A DNA stretch of 64,000 bases from positions 1 through 64,000 of the forward strand of contig NZ_JHYG01000007.1 of the NCBI RefSeq assembly GCF_000687875.1, in the 5' to 3' direction. This document shows positions 14,751-24,530 of the stretch, piece by piece (positions within the stretch are counted from its first letter, which is position 1; each line of letters opens with the position of its first letter). Made by a program: the position numbers and the translations under genes. The DNA is from Acidocella facilis ATCC 35904 (GTDB taxonomy: Bacteria > Pseudomonadota > Alphaproteobacteria > Acetobacterales > Acetobacteraceae). The notes beneath the pieces are model-generated. The model searched no databases. It saw only the letters and a list, made by a program, of their open reading frames with translations, and was not told where the DNA came from.

Positions 14751-15890
14751 ATGGACGGTGAGACATCTCTACAGCTTGAGATTTTTCCGACGATTGCCGA
14801 GATCGGGCAAGAGGCATGGGACGGGTGCTTCAGGGAGGATAACCCGTTTATCTCCTATGCGTTTCTCTCAAGCCTGGAGGAAAGCGGCTCTGTCGGCGGG
14901 CGTAGCGGCTGGCATCCGCGGCATCTGGCGCTGCGCGACGCGGCGGGCGGGCTGCAGGCGGTGGCGCCGGCCTATGCGAAAACCCATTCCTACGGCGAAT
15001 ATGTGTTCGACCAGGGCTGGGCGAATGCTTTCGAGCGCGCCGGCGGGCGCTATTATCCGAAATTGCAGGTGGCATCGCCTTTCTCCCCGGTGCCGGGGCC
15101 AAGGCTGCTGGGGGCGACGCCGGAGGTGATGGCGGCGGCGCTGGAGGCGACGTGCAACGCCACCAAAACCTCATCCGCGCATGTGACCTTCTGCACCGAG
15201 GCGGAGTGGGAGGGGCTGGGCCGTGCCGGCTGGCTGCAGCGGCTGGGCATGCAGTTTCACTGGGAAAATCCAGGCTATGAGAGCTTCGAGGATTTCCTGG
15301 CCGCGCTGTCCTCGCGCAAGCGCAAGGCGATCCGGCGTGAGCGGCGCGACGCCCAGGCGGGGCTGACCTTCCGGGCGCTGCGCGGGCCGGAGCTGACGCC
15401 GGCGATCTGGGCGATATTCTATGAATTCTACCTCTCCACCGTCGAGCGCAAATGGGGCGGGGCGTATCTGACCCCGGAATTCTTCCCGCTGCTGGGCCAA
15501 CGCCTGGGGGAGCGCGTGGTGCTGATGCTGGCGGAGCGGAACGGCAAGCCGATCGCCGGGGCGCTCAACCTGCGCGGCGACGGCGTGCTGTACGGGCGCA
15601 ACTGGGGGGCGCTGGAGGATGTGCCCTTCCTGCATTTCGAGCTCTGCTATTACCAGGCGATCGACTACGCCATCGCGCATGGGCTGAAGCGTGTGGAGGC
15701 GGGGGCGCAGGGGCAGCACAAGATCCAGCGCGGCTACCTGCCCAAGCCGACCTATTCGGCGCATTATATCGAACATCCCGGCCTGCGCGCGGCGGTGGCG
15801 GAATTTGTCGCGGCCGAGCGCGAGGAAATGCTGAGCGCGATGGAGGCGATGGCGGCCGAGGGGCCGTATCGGCGGGATGGGGAGGGTTAG
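14751..15890 (+). CDS. FemAB-like (DUF482) GNAT-fold protein
   Basis: 379 aa. Family words are visible throughout: NPFISYAFLSSLEESGSVGG near residues 31-50, YGEYVFDQGWANAFERAGG, YYPKLQVASPFSPVPGPRLL, FLAALSSRKRKAIRRERR (about 183-200), and GRNWGALEDVPFLHFELCYYQ followed by EAGAQGQHKIQRGYLP near the end. DUF482 proteins are tandem acyl-CoA N-acyltransferase folds related to FemAB aminoacyl transferases. Their biochemical role is not established; peptidoglycan or peptide modification is suggested by fold only. It ends at the bidirectional terminator that separates it from the convergent liv cluster. Confidence 0.8.
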   Translation: MDGETSLQLEIFPTIAEIGQEAWDGCFREDNPFISYAFLSSLEESGSVGGRSGWHPRHLALRDAAGGLQAVAPAYAKTHSYGEYVFDQGWANAFERAGGRYYPKLQVASPFSPVPGPRLLGATPEVMAAALEATCNATKTSSAHVTFCTEAEWEGLGRAGWLQRLGMQFHWENPGYESFEDFLAALSSRKRKAIRRERRDAQAGLTFRALRGPELTPAIWAIFYEFYLSTVERKWGGAYLTPEFFPLLGQRLGERVVLMLAERNGKPIAGALNLRGDGVLYGRNWGALEDVPFLHFELCYYQAIDYAIAHGLKRVEAGAQGQHKIQRGYLPKPTYSAHYIEHPGLRAAVAEFVAAEREEMLSAMEAMAAEGPYRRDGEG

Positions 15891-15951
15891 GCTAAAAATC
15901 TTGGGTTAATCCGGTCGACAGCCTGCGGGGCGGCCAGATTCCGCCCGACAT

Positions 15952-15980
15952 AAAAAAGCCCGGCATAATGCCGGGCTTTT
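15952..15980. terminator. Bidirectional intrinsic terminator
   Basis: A perfect 9-bp stem AGCCCGGCA / TGCCGGGCT with a TAA loop is flanked by A6 on the left and TTTT on the right. It serves the FemAB-like gene (+) and livJ (-), which converge here. Confidence 0.85.
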
Positions 15981-16000
15981 CCGTTTTCTGGGCGCAGGCC

Positions 16001-17107
16001 TTACGGCTTCAGCGCGTACATGGCGTAGTTGCCGTCATGCCACTTGTAGATGGCGTAGGCGGCGTTGACGACGTCGCCCTTGGAGTCGAACTTCACCGGG
16101 CCGAGCACGGTGTTCCACGGCCCGCCCGCCTTCAGCTCTTTCGCAACCTTGGTGGGGTTGGTGGTGCCGGCCTTCTTGGCGGCTTCCGCCCAGACCTGCA
16201 CGGTGGCGTAGGAGTACAGCACATAGCCGGACGGGTCTTCCTTCGCGGCGGTCAGCTCGGCGACGACCTTGGCGGCGGCCGGGTCCTTCTCGGCCGGTGG
16301 CGGGAAGGTCATCAGCATGCCTTCAGCGGCGCTGCCGGCCACCTGCCACAAAGCGGAGGTCACGGCCGCGTCTTCCGAGAAATATTGCGGCGTGAAGCCC
16401 TGGGTGACGCCTTCGCGCATGATCAGGCCCATGTCCGAATAATAGCCGCCCATATAGACCAGCGTGATGCCCTGCTCCTTCATGCGCGAGATCAGCGCGG
16501 AGTAGTCCTTGTCGCCGGCGGTGTAGGAGGTGTTGTAGGCCACCTTCACGCCCAGCTTCTTCAGGTTCAGCCGCACCTGGTCGGCAATGCCCTTGCCGTA
16601 AGTGGAGTTATCGTCCAGCACGGCGATCTTCGCCTTGGGGAAATGCTTGGCGATATATTCCGCGGCCACCTTGCCCTGCTGGTCGTCACGGCCGCAGGTG
16701 CGGAAGGTGTAGGGGCTGCCATCATCGGTATAGGCCGGGTTGGTCGAGGCCGGGGAGATCTGCAGGATGCCGGCATCCTCATAGACCTTGCTGGCCGGGA
16801 TCGAGGAGGCGGAGCAGAAATGCCCGTCAACCATCACCACGCCATCGGAGACCAGCGTGTTGGCGGCGGAGACGGCCTGCTTCGGATCGCAGGCATCGTC
16901 CACCGGCACCGGCACCAGCTGCTTGCCGAGCACGCCGCCGGCCTTGTTGATGTCGGAGATCGCGAGGTCGAAGCCGGTCTTCATCTGCACGCCGAAGGCG
17001 GCGTTGGAGCCGGTGAGGGGACCGGCCATGCCGATCTTGATCTGCGCATGGGCGAGGCCGGTGCCGAGCGCCAGCAGCGCGGCGGTGCCAAAAAGGATGT
17101 TACGCAA
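16001..17107 (-). CDS. livJ: Branched-chain amino acid ABC transporter, periplasmic binding protein
   Basis: 368 aa from a TTG start; AGGAG lies 6 nt upstream, which decides the start. Signal peptide MRNILFGTAALLALGTGLAHA. The mature part is a type I periplasmic binding protein: IKIGMAGPLTGSNAAFG, LAISDINKAGGVLG, the SASSIPASKVYEDAGILQISPAST ligand region, FRTCGRDDQQG, and LVYMGGYYSDMG. It binds Leu/Ile/Val or related amino acids and hands them to LivHM. It is the last gene of the five-gene liv cluster, 75 nt after livF. A weak GCCCA/TGGGC hairpin in that gap (17164-17178) might allow differential expression. Confidence 0.9.
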   Translation of the reverse strand: MRNILFGTAALLALGTGLAHAQIKIGMAGPLTGSNAAFGVQMKTGFDLAISDINKAGGVLGKQLVPVPVDDACDPKQAVSAANTLVSDGVVMVDGHFCSASSIPASKVYEDAGILQISPASTNPAYTDDGSPYTFRTCGRDDQQGKVAAEYIAKHFPKAKIAVLDDNSTYGKGIADQVRLNLKKLGVKVAYNTSYTAGDKDYSALISRMKEQGITLVYMGGYYSDMGLIMREGVTQGFTPQYFSEDAAVTSALWQVAGSAAEGMLMTFPPPAEKDPAAAKVVAELTAAKEDPSGYVLYSYATVQVWAEAAKKAGTTNPTKVAKELKAGGPWNTVLGPVKFDSKGDVVNAAYAIYKWHDGNYAMYALKP

Positions 17108-17182
17108 AGTCTGCTCCTGTTGTTTATGGTGACGATCTTAGACAAGGTGCAAAACGAGTATGAGCCCAAAAAATGGGCCGTA

Positions 17183-17902
17183 TCAATGGCTGCCTTCGAG
17201 ATAGGCGGCCCTGATTTCGGGCTTGGCGAGCAGTTCCGCGCCAGTGCCCTGCATGGTCAGCTGACCATTGACCAGAACATAGGCGCGGTGCGCCAGGCGC
17301 AGCGCCTGGTTGGCATTCTGCTCGACCAGCAGAACGGTGAGCCCGGTTTCCCGGTTGAGGTCGCGGATGGCACCGAAAATCTGCTTGATCACCAGCGGAG
17401 CCAGGCCCAGCGAGGGCTCGTCCAGCAGCAGCAATTTCGGCTTGCTCATCAGCGCGCGGGCAATGGCCAGCATTTGTTGTTCGCCGCCAGAGAGCGTGCC
17501 GGCGCGTTGCGCGAAGCGCTCCTGCAGCCTGGGGAACAACGCGAACATCTTTTTCAGGTTCACGTCGTAATCTTCGTAATCGATCACCTGCGCGCCCATC
17601 AGCAGGTTTTCCTCGACACTCATGCGCGGGAAAATTCGCCGCCCTTCCGGCGACTGGGCGATGCCCTTGCGGGCGATCTGGAAGGCGGGAAGGGTGGTGA
17701 TGTCCTCGCCATAATACAGCACCCGGCCGGTCTTGGCCTTGGGCATGCCGAAAATGGTCATCATCAGCGTGGATTTGCCGGCGCCATTGGCGCCGATCAG
17801 GGTGACGATCTCGCCTTCCGGCACCTCGATGGAGACATCGCGCAGCGCCTGGATTGGGCCGTAAAAGCTGCTCACCCCCTGGAGTTCGAGAACATTGCTC
17901 AT
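17183..17902 (-). CDS. livF: Branched-chain amino acid ABC transporter ATPase LivF
   Basis: 239 aa. Walker A GANGAGKST (about 37-45), signature LSGGEQQMLAIARAL, Walker B LLLLDEPSLGLAP and the H-loop region TVLLVEQN. The short C-terminus and GLAP wording separate LivF from LivG. It energises import of branched-chain amino acids at the cytoplasmic face. Its ATG overlaps the livG stop by 4 nt. Confidence 0.95.
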   Translation of the reverse strand: MSNVLELQGVSSFYGPIQALRDVSIEVPEGEIVTLIGANGAGKSTLMMTIFGMPKAKTGRVLYYGEDITTLPAFQIARKGIAQSPEGRRIFPRMSVEENLLMGAQVIDYEDYDVNLKKMFALFPRLQERFAQRAGTLSGGEQQMLAIARALMSKPKLLLLDEPSLGLAPLVIKQIFGAIRDLNRETGLTVLLVEQNANQALRLAHRAYVLVNGQLTMQGTGAELLAKPEIRAAYLEGSH

Positions 17903-18726
17903 GCCACGCTCTCCGCCACCGGCGCGTCGGGGTCGTCCTCGTCGCCCTCGCCGAGATAGGCGGCGATGACGGCTGGGTCGTTGCGGATCTCGGTCGGGCT
18001 GCCATCGGCGATCTTCTTGCCGTGGTCGAGCACGATAATATGGTCGGAAATCTTCATCACGACGCCCATGTCATGTTCGATGAGCAGCAGCGAGCAGCCT
18101 TCATCGCGGATTTTCAGAAGCAGCTGGTTGAGCCCGGCGGATTCGCGCGGGTTGAGGCCGGCGGCCGGCTCGTCCAGGCACAGCAAGGCGGGTTCGGTGC
18201 ACATGGCGCGGGCGATTTCCAGGCGGCGCTGGTCGCCATAGGGCAGGGCGCCGGCGGGATCGTCGGCGCGGGCCATCAGCCCGGTCTGGTCGAGCCAATG
18301 CTTGGCCAGCTCGATCGCCTGTTTCTCGGCCTTGCGATAGCCGCCCAGCCCGAGCACGCCGAGCACGCCAAAGCCGGTTGCCGATTGCAGCTTGTTATGC
18401 TGCGCGATCAGCAGGTTTTCCAGCGCCGTCATGCCGCCGAACAGGCGGATATTCTGGAAGGTGCGCGCCACCTTGCCCTTGGAGGCGACCTGGTGGCCGG
18501 CCAGCTTCTCCAGACGGACGATTTTGCCCAGGCTGGGCGACATCGCGATGCTGCCTTCGGTCGGCTTGTAGAAGCCGGTGATGCAGTTGAAGAGCGTGGT
18601 CTTGCCCGCACCGTTGGGGCCGATGACGGCGGTGATATGGCCGCGCTCAGCGGCGAAGGACACGTTATTGACCGCGGTGAGGCCGCCAAAACGCATCGTC
18701 AGGTTGGAGACGGAGAGAATGGTCAT
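17899..18726 (-). CDS. livG: Branched-chain amino acid ABC transporter ATPase LivG
   Basis: 275 aa. Walker A GPNGAGKTT (about 36-44), LivG-type insertion GFYKPTEGSI, the segment VARTFQNIRLFGGMTALENL, signature region PYGDQRRLEIARAM and Walker B LLCLDEPAAGLNP. The YGDQRR variant of the signature is usual for LivG. It ends with a short acidic tail. Overlaps livF by 4 nt and starts 3 nt after livM. Confidence 0.95.
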   Translation of the reverse strand: MTILSVSNLTMRFGGLTAVNNVSFAAERGHITAVIGPNGAGKTTLFNCITGFYKPTEGSIAMSPSLGKIVRLEKLAGHQVASKGKVARTFQNIRLFGGMTALENLLIAQHNKLQSATGFGVLGVLGLGGYRKAEKQAIELAKHWLDQTGLMARADDPAGALPYGDQRRLEIARAMCTEPALLCLDEPAAGLNPRESAGLNQLLLKIRDEGCSLLLIEHDMGVVMKISDHIIVLDHGKKIADGSPTEIRNDPAVIAAYLGEGDEDDPDAPVAESVA

Positions 18727-18729
18727 GGC

Positions 18730-20001
18730 TCAGCCCTTGCCTTCGGCGCGCAATTCCGCGCCGATCATTTTCGCTTTGCCCAACGAGACCGAGGGGCGGC
18801 GGATGGAGATGAAGCCGCGCGGGCGCACCACCATGATGGTCACCAGCGCCAGGCCGAAGATCAGCATGCGGTAGATCTGCAAGCTTTGCAGCAATTCGGG
18901 AATGCCGATCATCACGCAGGCGGCCAGCACCACGCCGAGCTGGCTGCCAGCTCCACCCAGCACCACGATGGCGAGCACGGTGGCGGATTCGATGAAGGTG
19001 AAGCTGTCCGGGCTGATGAAGCTCTGCCGGGCGGCGAAGAAGCAGCCGGCGAAGCCACCGAACATCGCGCCGATGGCGAAGGCGGTGAGTTTGGTGTTGC
19101 GCACATTGATGCCAAGCGAGCGGCAGGCGATCTCATCCTCGCGCAGCGCCTCCCAGGCGCGGCCCAGGGGCTGTTTGCGCAGCCGCAGCGTCACCCAGTT
19201 GGTGAGCAGCGCCAGCGCCAGGATCACATAGAAGAGATAGGCGGTTTTCTGCCAGGGCATCGGGTCGACGCCGAAGAAGCCGGCGAAGGTGCCCGGGCCG
19301 CCGGCCATGGAGAATTTCAGCCCGAACAGGCTAGGGGCTGGCATGCCGAGCAGACCGTTGGGCCCGCCGGTGAGCGAGACCCAGTTGGTGATGACCAGCC
19401 GGATGATTTCCCCGAAAGCGAGGGTGACGATGGCCAGATAGTCGCCGCGCAGCCGCAGCACCGGAAAGCCCAGGCACACGCCCCAGAAGGCGGCGAGGAT
19501 GCCGGCCAGCGGCAGGCACTCCCAGAAGCCGAGCCCGAAATTCGAGGCCAGCAGCGCGAAGGAATAGGCGCCGACCGCGTAGAAGGCGACGTAGCCGAGA
19601 TCGAGCAGGCCGGCGAGGCCGACGACGATGTTCAGCCCCCAGCCCAGCATCACGTAAGTGAGGATGAGCACGCCGAGATCGATATAGGCGTTGGGCATGC
19701 CGGGCAGCAGCGGGAAGATGATCGCCACCGCCAGCAGCACCGGGCCGATATATTTTGCCGCCCGGGCGGCGGCGGCGCCATTGCTGGGCTTGGCGGTGCG
19801 CTTGCTGCGCAGCCTGTGCCAGGCCAGCATCGCCATGCGGGCGATGAAGGTGGCGGCCACCGCCAGCGCTAGCCGCTCCGGCGTTGGGCCGAGCGTGAGA
19901 TTGCCGGAGGTGCCGTCCCCCAGATGCACGCCGAGGAAGGGGGCGAAAATCAGCAGCGCGAAAAATGCGCAGAGGCCCGCATCTTTGAGATCTTCCAGCA
20001 T
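18730..20001 (-). CDS. livM: Branched-chain amino acid ABC transporter permease LivM
   Basis: 423 aa, longer than average LivM because of an N-terminal extension of about 110 residues with extra hydrophobic segments. The core carries the LivM hallmarks: YVMLGWGLNIVVGLAGLLDLG, FPVLRLRGDYLAIVTLAFGEI, the cytoplasmic coupling loop RAWEALREDEIACRSLGIN, and FTFIESATVLAIVVLGGAGS. About ten membrane helices. Two nucleotides separate it from livH. Confidence 0.93.
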   Translation of the reverse strand: MLEDLKDAGLCAFFALLIFAPFLGVHLGDGTSGNLTLGPTPERLALAVAATFIARMAMLAWHRLRSKRTAKPSNGAAAARAAKYIGPVLLAVAIIFPLLPGMPNAYIDLGVLILTYVMLGWGLNIVVGLAGLLDLGYVAFYAVGAYSFALLASNFGLGFWECLPLAGILAAFWGVCLGFPVLRLRGDYLAIVTLAFGEIIRLVITNWVSLTGGPNGLLGMPAPSLFGLKFSMAGGPGTFAGFFGVDPMPWQKTAYLFYVILALALLTNWVTLRLRKQPLGRAWEALREDEIACRSLGINVRNTKLTAFAIGAMFGGFAGCFFAARQSFISPDSFTFIESATVLAIVVLGGAGSQLGVVLAACVMIGIPELLQSLQIYRMLIFGLALVTIMVVRPRGFISIRRPSVSLGKAKMIGAELRAEGKG

Positions 20002-20003
20002 GA

Positions 20004-20912
<909 letters not shown>

Positions 20913-21037
20913 GTGCACGTGTTCCTTAAAAAAGCCGTAATCATGCGCCTATTGGATATGACCAATGCGTTAAGGTCAATGCCCGGGGGCATTTTGGGCG
21001 GGCTGGACCCGATCGACAAAAACTTTCCCCTGGGGGC

Positions 21038-21066
21038 TTTTCAAGCTCAAAATCAGCCGTTATAGA
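21038..21066 (+). promoter_or_regulatory. Candidate promoter of tRNA-Lys
   Basis: TTTTCA (21038-21043), 17-bp spacer, TATAGA (21061-21066), about 37 nt before the tRNA. Sequence inference only. Confidence 0.4.
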
Positions 21067-21103
21067 GCCGCCCACCGCAGCGCCTCACGGTGCCGCACAG
21101 GTT

Positions 21104-21179
21104 GGGTGCATAGCTCAGTTGGTAGAGCAGCTGACTCTTAATCAGTAGGTCCAAGGTTCGAATCCTTGTGCACCCACCA
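21104..21179 (+). tRNA. tRNA-Lys (CTT)
   Basis: 76 nt with encoded CCA. Acceptor arms GGGTGCA and TGCACCC pair completely; the anticodon loop is CTCTTAA (anticodon CTT, reading AAG), the D loop contains AGTTGGTAGAGC and the T arm GTTCGAATC. Confidence 0.95.
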
Positions 21180-21321
21180 ACCTTCAAAATTTTTCTAGAC
21201 ATACCGTCGAGCGCTGGAATGATTACCGGGGCTTAAGCTTTTCCTGCGAAACTTCGCGTCTGCTCGTCAGTCCCGTTGCGGGGGCTGGTATTTCAGTGGC
21301 GGCGGTGAAGGGAAGGCTCAA

Positions 21322-22221
21322 GTGTCAGCGGATACCGGGCTTTATCAGGCTCAACACGCAATTTGCCCGTACGCGTCCCCTTCCATGGGTGGACGTGGCG
21401 AGGGCGGGGAATGTGCTGCCGCCTTGCCCGGCCAGGACGGGATGCTGGCCGAAATGGCGCAGGCGATTCGCCGGAATGAGCTGATCATGTATTACCAACC
21501 GAAAATCCGGCTGGATACGCGCGAAGTGGTTGGTTTCGAGGCGCTGGTGCGCTGGCAGCATGGGCGCAAAGGGCTGATTGGCCCGTATCATTTCGTGCCG
21601 GCGGTTGAAGGCTCGCCGCTGCTCGCCGCCTTTACCGACAAGACGATCGAGCTGGCGCTGGGGCAATGCGCTTTATGGCAGGCGCGCGGCCATTTCCTCA
21701 AAATCGCGATCAATATCTCCGCGCGTATGCTGGAGGATGACGAGTTCGTGCCCCGGCTGCTGCGTCAGCTGGCGTTTTACGAGGTGCCGGCCGCGCGCAT
21801 TTCGCTGGAGCTGACGGAGACCGCGCTGCTGGTCAATCTCGCCAAGGGGCAGGCCATGGTCCATCAGCTGCGCGACCATGGGGTGAGCCTCTCGATCGAT
21901 GATTTCGGCGCGGGATATACCTCTTTTACTTATCTGCGCGAATTCATGGTGCCGGAAATCAAGCTGGATTGCGCGTTCGTGACAGATCTGGAGGTGAATC
22001 GCTTCAACGCCTCGCTGGTGCGCAGCCTGGCGATGTTCTGCGAGGCGCTGGGGGCGGATTTCGTCGCCGAGGGCGTTGAGCGCCGGGATGATTGGCCGAC
22101 CCTGCTCGGGCTCGGCTGCCGAATCGCCCAGGGCTATTCCATCGCCCGGCCGATGGCGGGGGAGGATGTGCTGCCCTGGCTGCGCGAATGGGCGAAGCCG
22201 GCGCTGGCGCTGCCGGCCTGA
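21322..22221 (+). CDS. EAL-domain cyclic-di-GMP phosphodiesterase
   Basis: 299 aa from a GTG start with GGGAAGG 5-11 nt upstream. A short unstructured N-terminus (about 40 residues) leads into a single EAL domain with no GGDEF, PAS or membrane segment. All catalytic words are kept: FEALVRW (EAL at 73-75), NIS, ELTET, IDDFGAGY, KLD, AEGVE and the final QGYSIARPM. It should hydrolyse c-di-GMP to pGpG in the cytoplasm, favouring motility over biofilm. It stands alone after tRNA-Lys and converges with the CoA-binding gene at repeat copy B. Confidence 0.85.
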   Translation: MSADTGLYQAQHAICPYASPSMGGRGEGGECAAALPGQDGMLAEMAQAIRRNELIMYYQPKIRLDTREVVGFEALVRWQHGRKGLIGPYHFVPAVEGSPLLAAFTDKTIELALGQCALWQARGHFLKIAINISARMLEDDEFVPRLLRQLAFYEVPAARISLELTETALLVNLAKGQAMVHQLRDHGVSLSIDDFGAGYTSFTYLREFMVPEIKLDCAFVTDLEVNRFNASLVRSLAMFCEALGADFVAEGVERRDDWPTLLGLGCRIAQGYSIARPMAGEDVLPWLREWAKPALALPA

Positions 22222-22235
22222 GGTTCAGCCGGCAG

Positions 22236-22335
22236 GAAAGTTTATAAAGGTTTTGGGTGGGTTATCGGCGTTGCCAGAACCCCAGACGTTTTTGCCGCTT
22301 TTTTGGAAAAAAGCGGCACCAAAAACTTTTGAGAA
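22236..22335. repeat. Intergenic dyad repeat, copy B
   Basis: A hairpin GCCGC / GCGGC with centre TTTTTTGGAAAAAA occupies 22294-22317 and is followed by ACCAAAAACTTTT, the outer motif. The left part has AAAGTTTATAAAGGTTTTGGG and the internal AACCCCAGACGTTT. It lies between convergent genes and contains no gene. Confidence 0.65.
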
Positions 22336-22336
22336 T

Positions 22337-22768
22337 TCAGGTTATGGGGCCGGCGACGCCCAGACGTGGCATTTCCATCGCCGGGCAGCGATTCATCACC
22401 ACATTCAGCCCGGCGGCCCGCGCCTCCTCGGCGGCTTTCTGGTTGATCACGCCCAATTGCATCCATACCGTCTTGGCGTGCAGGCCAATCGCCTCGCGCA
22501 CCGGCGCCAGCGCCTCCGAGGGGCGGCGGAACACGTCCAGCATGTCGAACGGCGCGGCTTCCGCCAGCGTGGCCACCACTTTGCGGCCATGGATCTCCGC
22601 CCCCGCCAGCGCCGGGTTCACCGGCACCACGTCATAGCCATGGTTGAGCAGAAAGCGCATCACCCCATAAGAAGGCCGGTCCGGCTTGGCGGAGGCGCCG
22701 ACCAGGGCGATGCGCCTGGTGCCGGTGAGGATGCGGGTGAGGTCCTGGTCATTCGTCTCGTCGGTCAT
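22337..22768 (-). CDS. CoA-binding domain protein (YccU-like)
   Basis: 143 aa from the ATG at 22768 (AAAAGAGAC upstream; an earlier frame opening at 22792 would overlap the divergent gene). Single Rossmann CoA-binding domain: RRIALVGASAKPDRPSYGVM (about 18-37), HGYDVVPVNPALAG, FDMLDVFRRPSEAL, TVWMQLGVIN, and the C-terminal VVMNRCPAMEMPRLG, where Cys and Glu are strongly conserved. The family is the stand-alone version of the succinyl-CoA synthetase N-terminal domain. Its physiological role is not known. Confidence 0.85.
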   Translation of the reverse strand: MTDETNDQDLTRILTGTRRIALVGASAKPDRPSYGVMRFLLNHGYDVVPVNPALAGAEIHGRKVVATLAEAAPFDMLDVFRRPSEALAPVREAIGLHAKTVWMQLGVINQKAAEEARAAGLNVVMNRCPAMEMPRLGVAGPIT

Positions 22769-22809
22769 GTCTCTTTTCCAAAACCGGGCCATTGGCTAAG
22801 CCATTGGCC

Positions 22810-24405
22810 ATGATCAAAGGTCTTTCCACCTGCGTGCTGCTCAGCCTGCTCACCATTCTGCTCTGGCGGGGGCCGAATCAGCCTCAGGCTGGAGATGTGA
22901 CCATGCCGGCCGGCAAGTTCAACTCCTTGTCCTATGCCCCCTACCAGGCCTGGCAGACGCCGATGGACAAGGATTTTCCCACCCCTGCGGAAATTTCACG
23001 CGACCTCAACCTGATCAAAGGTCAGGCGGATGGCATCCGGACCTATTCGGCCATCGAGGGCACGCCGGCGGAGACGCTGGCGCGGATCAAGGCCGGGACC
23101 GATATTGCCGGGCTGGCGAAGAAGGCCGGCTTGAAAATGTGGCTGGGCATCTGGCTCAGCGCCAACCCGGCCGATAACGCCAAGGAAATGGCCATCGGCA
23201 TCGCCGAGGCGAAGGCTTATCCAGATACCGTCACCCGGGTGATTGTCGGCAATGAGGTGCTGCTGCGCCGGGATCTCTCGGTGGATGATCTGATCAAGGA
23301 TATCGACAGCGTCCGCGCCCAGGTGAAGCAGCCGGTGGCCTATGCGGATGTCACGGATTTCTGGGAGCAATTCCCACAAGTGGCGCCGCATGTGGATATC
23401 GTGATGATCCATTTCCTGCCTTATTGGGAAAATACCCCGCTTTCGGTGGATGACGCGCTGGCGGAGATCGATTCCACCACGGCGCATTTCAAGCGGCTGT
23501 TCCCCGGCAAGCAGATTTCCATCGGCGAGACCGGCTGGCCCTCGCGCGGGCGCTGGCGCGGGCCGGCCGCACCTTCGCGGGTGAATGAGGCGGTGTTTCT
23601 GCGCCGCTTCGTCGGGCTCGCGGCCAAGGAGGGGGTGGATTACAACCTGATCGAGGCGTTCGACCAGAACTGGAAATATGAGGATGAGGGCGTGGCCGGG
23701 GCCAATTGGGGCATCTGGAACGCCGACCGGGTGCAGAAATTCCCGCTGAATGGGCCGGTGGTCGAGCATCCCTCCTGGCCCTGGTATGCGGCGCTGGCAG
23801 CACTTTCGGGCTGCCTGCTGTTCGCCGCGGTCGGGTTTCGCAATCTGCGGCTGGCGGTGCCGGCCTTTGCGTTGGGGAACGGCTTTGCCATTGCCTGCAT
23901 GGGCACGCTGCCGATGCTCTATGATAACTGGCTGCGGCTGGATGCGCTGGTGAATTTGCCGCTGCAGGCGCTGCTGGCGGTGCTGGCGTTGCGCCGGGCG
24001 GATGCGATTCTGGCGCGCCGCCCGGTGGCTCCGGCGCGCAGCGGGGCGCAGGCGCTGGCGGGCTGGCGGCGCATGCGTCCGGGGCTGGATTATGGCGGGC
24101 TCTGGTTCTTGTTCCTGGCCTCGGCGGCGGTTTTTGAGGCGCTGCTGGTGTTCGATGGGCGCTATCGGGATGCGCCGATGGCGGTGTTCATCGTGCCGGC
24201 GATGGCCTCGGTGCTGCGGCTCTGGACCAAGGACCGGCCGGCGTTGGGCTGGGAGGAATGCCTGGCTGGTGGCGGGCTGGCGGTGCTGGCGGTGGTGGAT
24301 GTGGCGATCGAGGGGCTGGCCAATCTGGATTTCGTGATGTGGAATGTCACGGCGTTAGTGCTGGCGGCCCCGGTGCTGCTCGCCTACGCGCAGCGCAAAA
24401 AATAA
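22810..24405 (+). CDS. Membrane-bound GH17 beta-1,3-glucanase / glucosyltransferase-like protein
   Basis: 531 aa from the ATG at 22810. A hydrophobic signal anchor (2-20) is followed by a GH17 TIM-barrel: GIRTYSAIEG, RVIVGNEVLLRRD with the acid/base Glu at about 149, and ISIGETGWPSRGR with the nucleophile Glu at about 240. From about 325 to the end there are seven to eight membrane helices. Bacterial GH17 proteins of this build hydrolyse or rearrange beta-1,3-glucans (NdvC-like remodelling of cyclic glucans). The catalytic domain would face the periplasm. It is divergent from the CoA-binding gene and lies downstream of the EAL protein. Confidence 0.8.
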   Translation: MIKGLSTCVLLSLLTILLWRGPNQPQAGDVTMPAGKFNSLSYAPYQAWQTPMDKDFPTPAEISRDLNLIKGQADGIRTYSAIEGTPAETLARIKAGTDIAGLAKKAGLKMWLGIWLSANPADNAKEMAIGIAEAKAYPDTVTRVIVGNEVLLRRDLSVDDLIKDIDSVRAQVKQPVAYADVTDFWEQFPQVAPHVDIVMIHFLPYWENTPLSVDDALAEIDSTTAHFKRLFPGKQISIGETGWPSRGRWRGPAAPSRVNEAVFLRRFVGLAAKEGVDYNLIEAFDQNWKYEDEGVAGANWGIWNADRVQKFPLNGPVVEHPSWPWYAALAALSGCLLFAAVGFRNLRLAVPAFALGNGFAIACMGTLPMLYDNWLRLDALVNLPLQALLAVLALRRADAILARRPVAPARSGAQALAGWRRMRPGLDYGGLWFLFLASAAVFEALLVFDGRYRDAPMAVFIVPAMASVLRLWTKDRPALGWEECLAGGGLAVLAVVDVAIEGLANLDFVMWNVTALVLAAPVLLAYAQRKK

Positions 24406-24530
24406 AAGTTTTTGGGGTGTGGCCCTTTTTTCAAAAAGGGCCACGAAACGTCTGGGATGTTGGCACCGCTGCTGCCACCACCCCAAACGCTTTTCGCCGC
24501 TTTTTGAAAAAAGCGGCACCAAAAACTTCT
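24406..24530. repeat. Intergenic dyad repeat, copy C (full-length)
   Basis: A complete copy: AAAAGTTTTTGGGG, then hairpin 1 (GTGGCCC / GGGCCAC, 24419-24444), GAAACGTC, a central GTTGGCACCGCTGCTGCCACC-type imperfect palindrome ending in ACCCCAAACGC, then hairpin 2 (GCCGC / GCGGC, 24496-24517) and ACCAAAAACTTCT. The whole 125 bp has rough two-fold symmetry. It sits between convergent genes and touches the stop codon of the GFA gene. Confidence 0.7.

Noticed and set aside
17160-17178. Intrinsic terminator between livF and livJ
   Set aside because: Only five base pairs and no downstream T-run outside the loop; at best a weak intercistronic hairpin.
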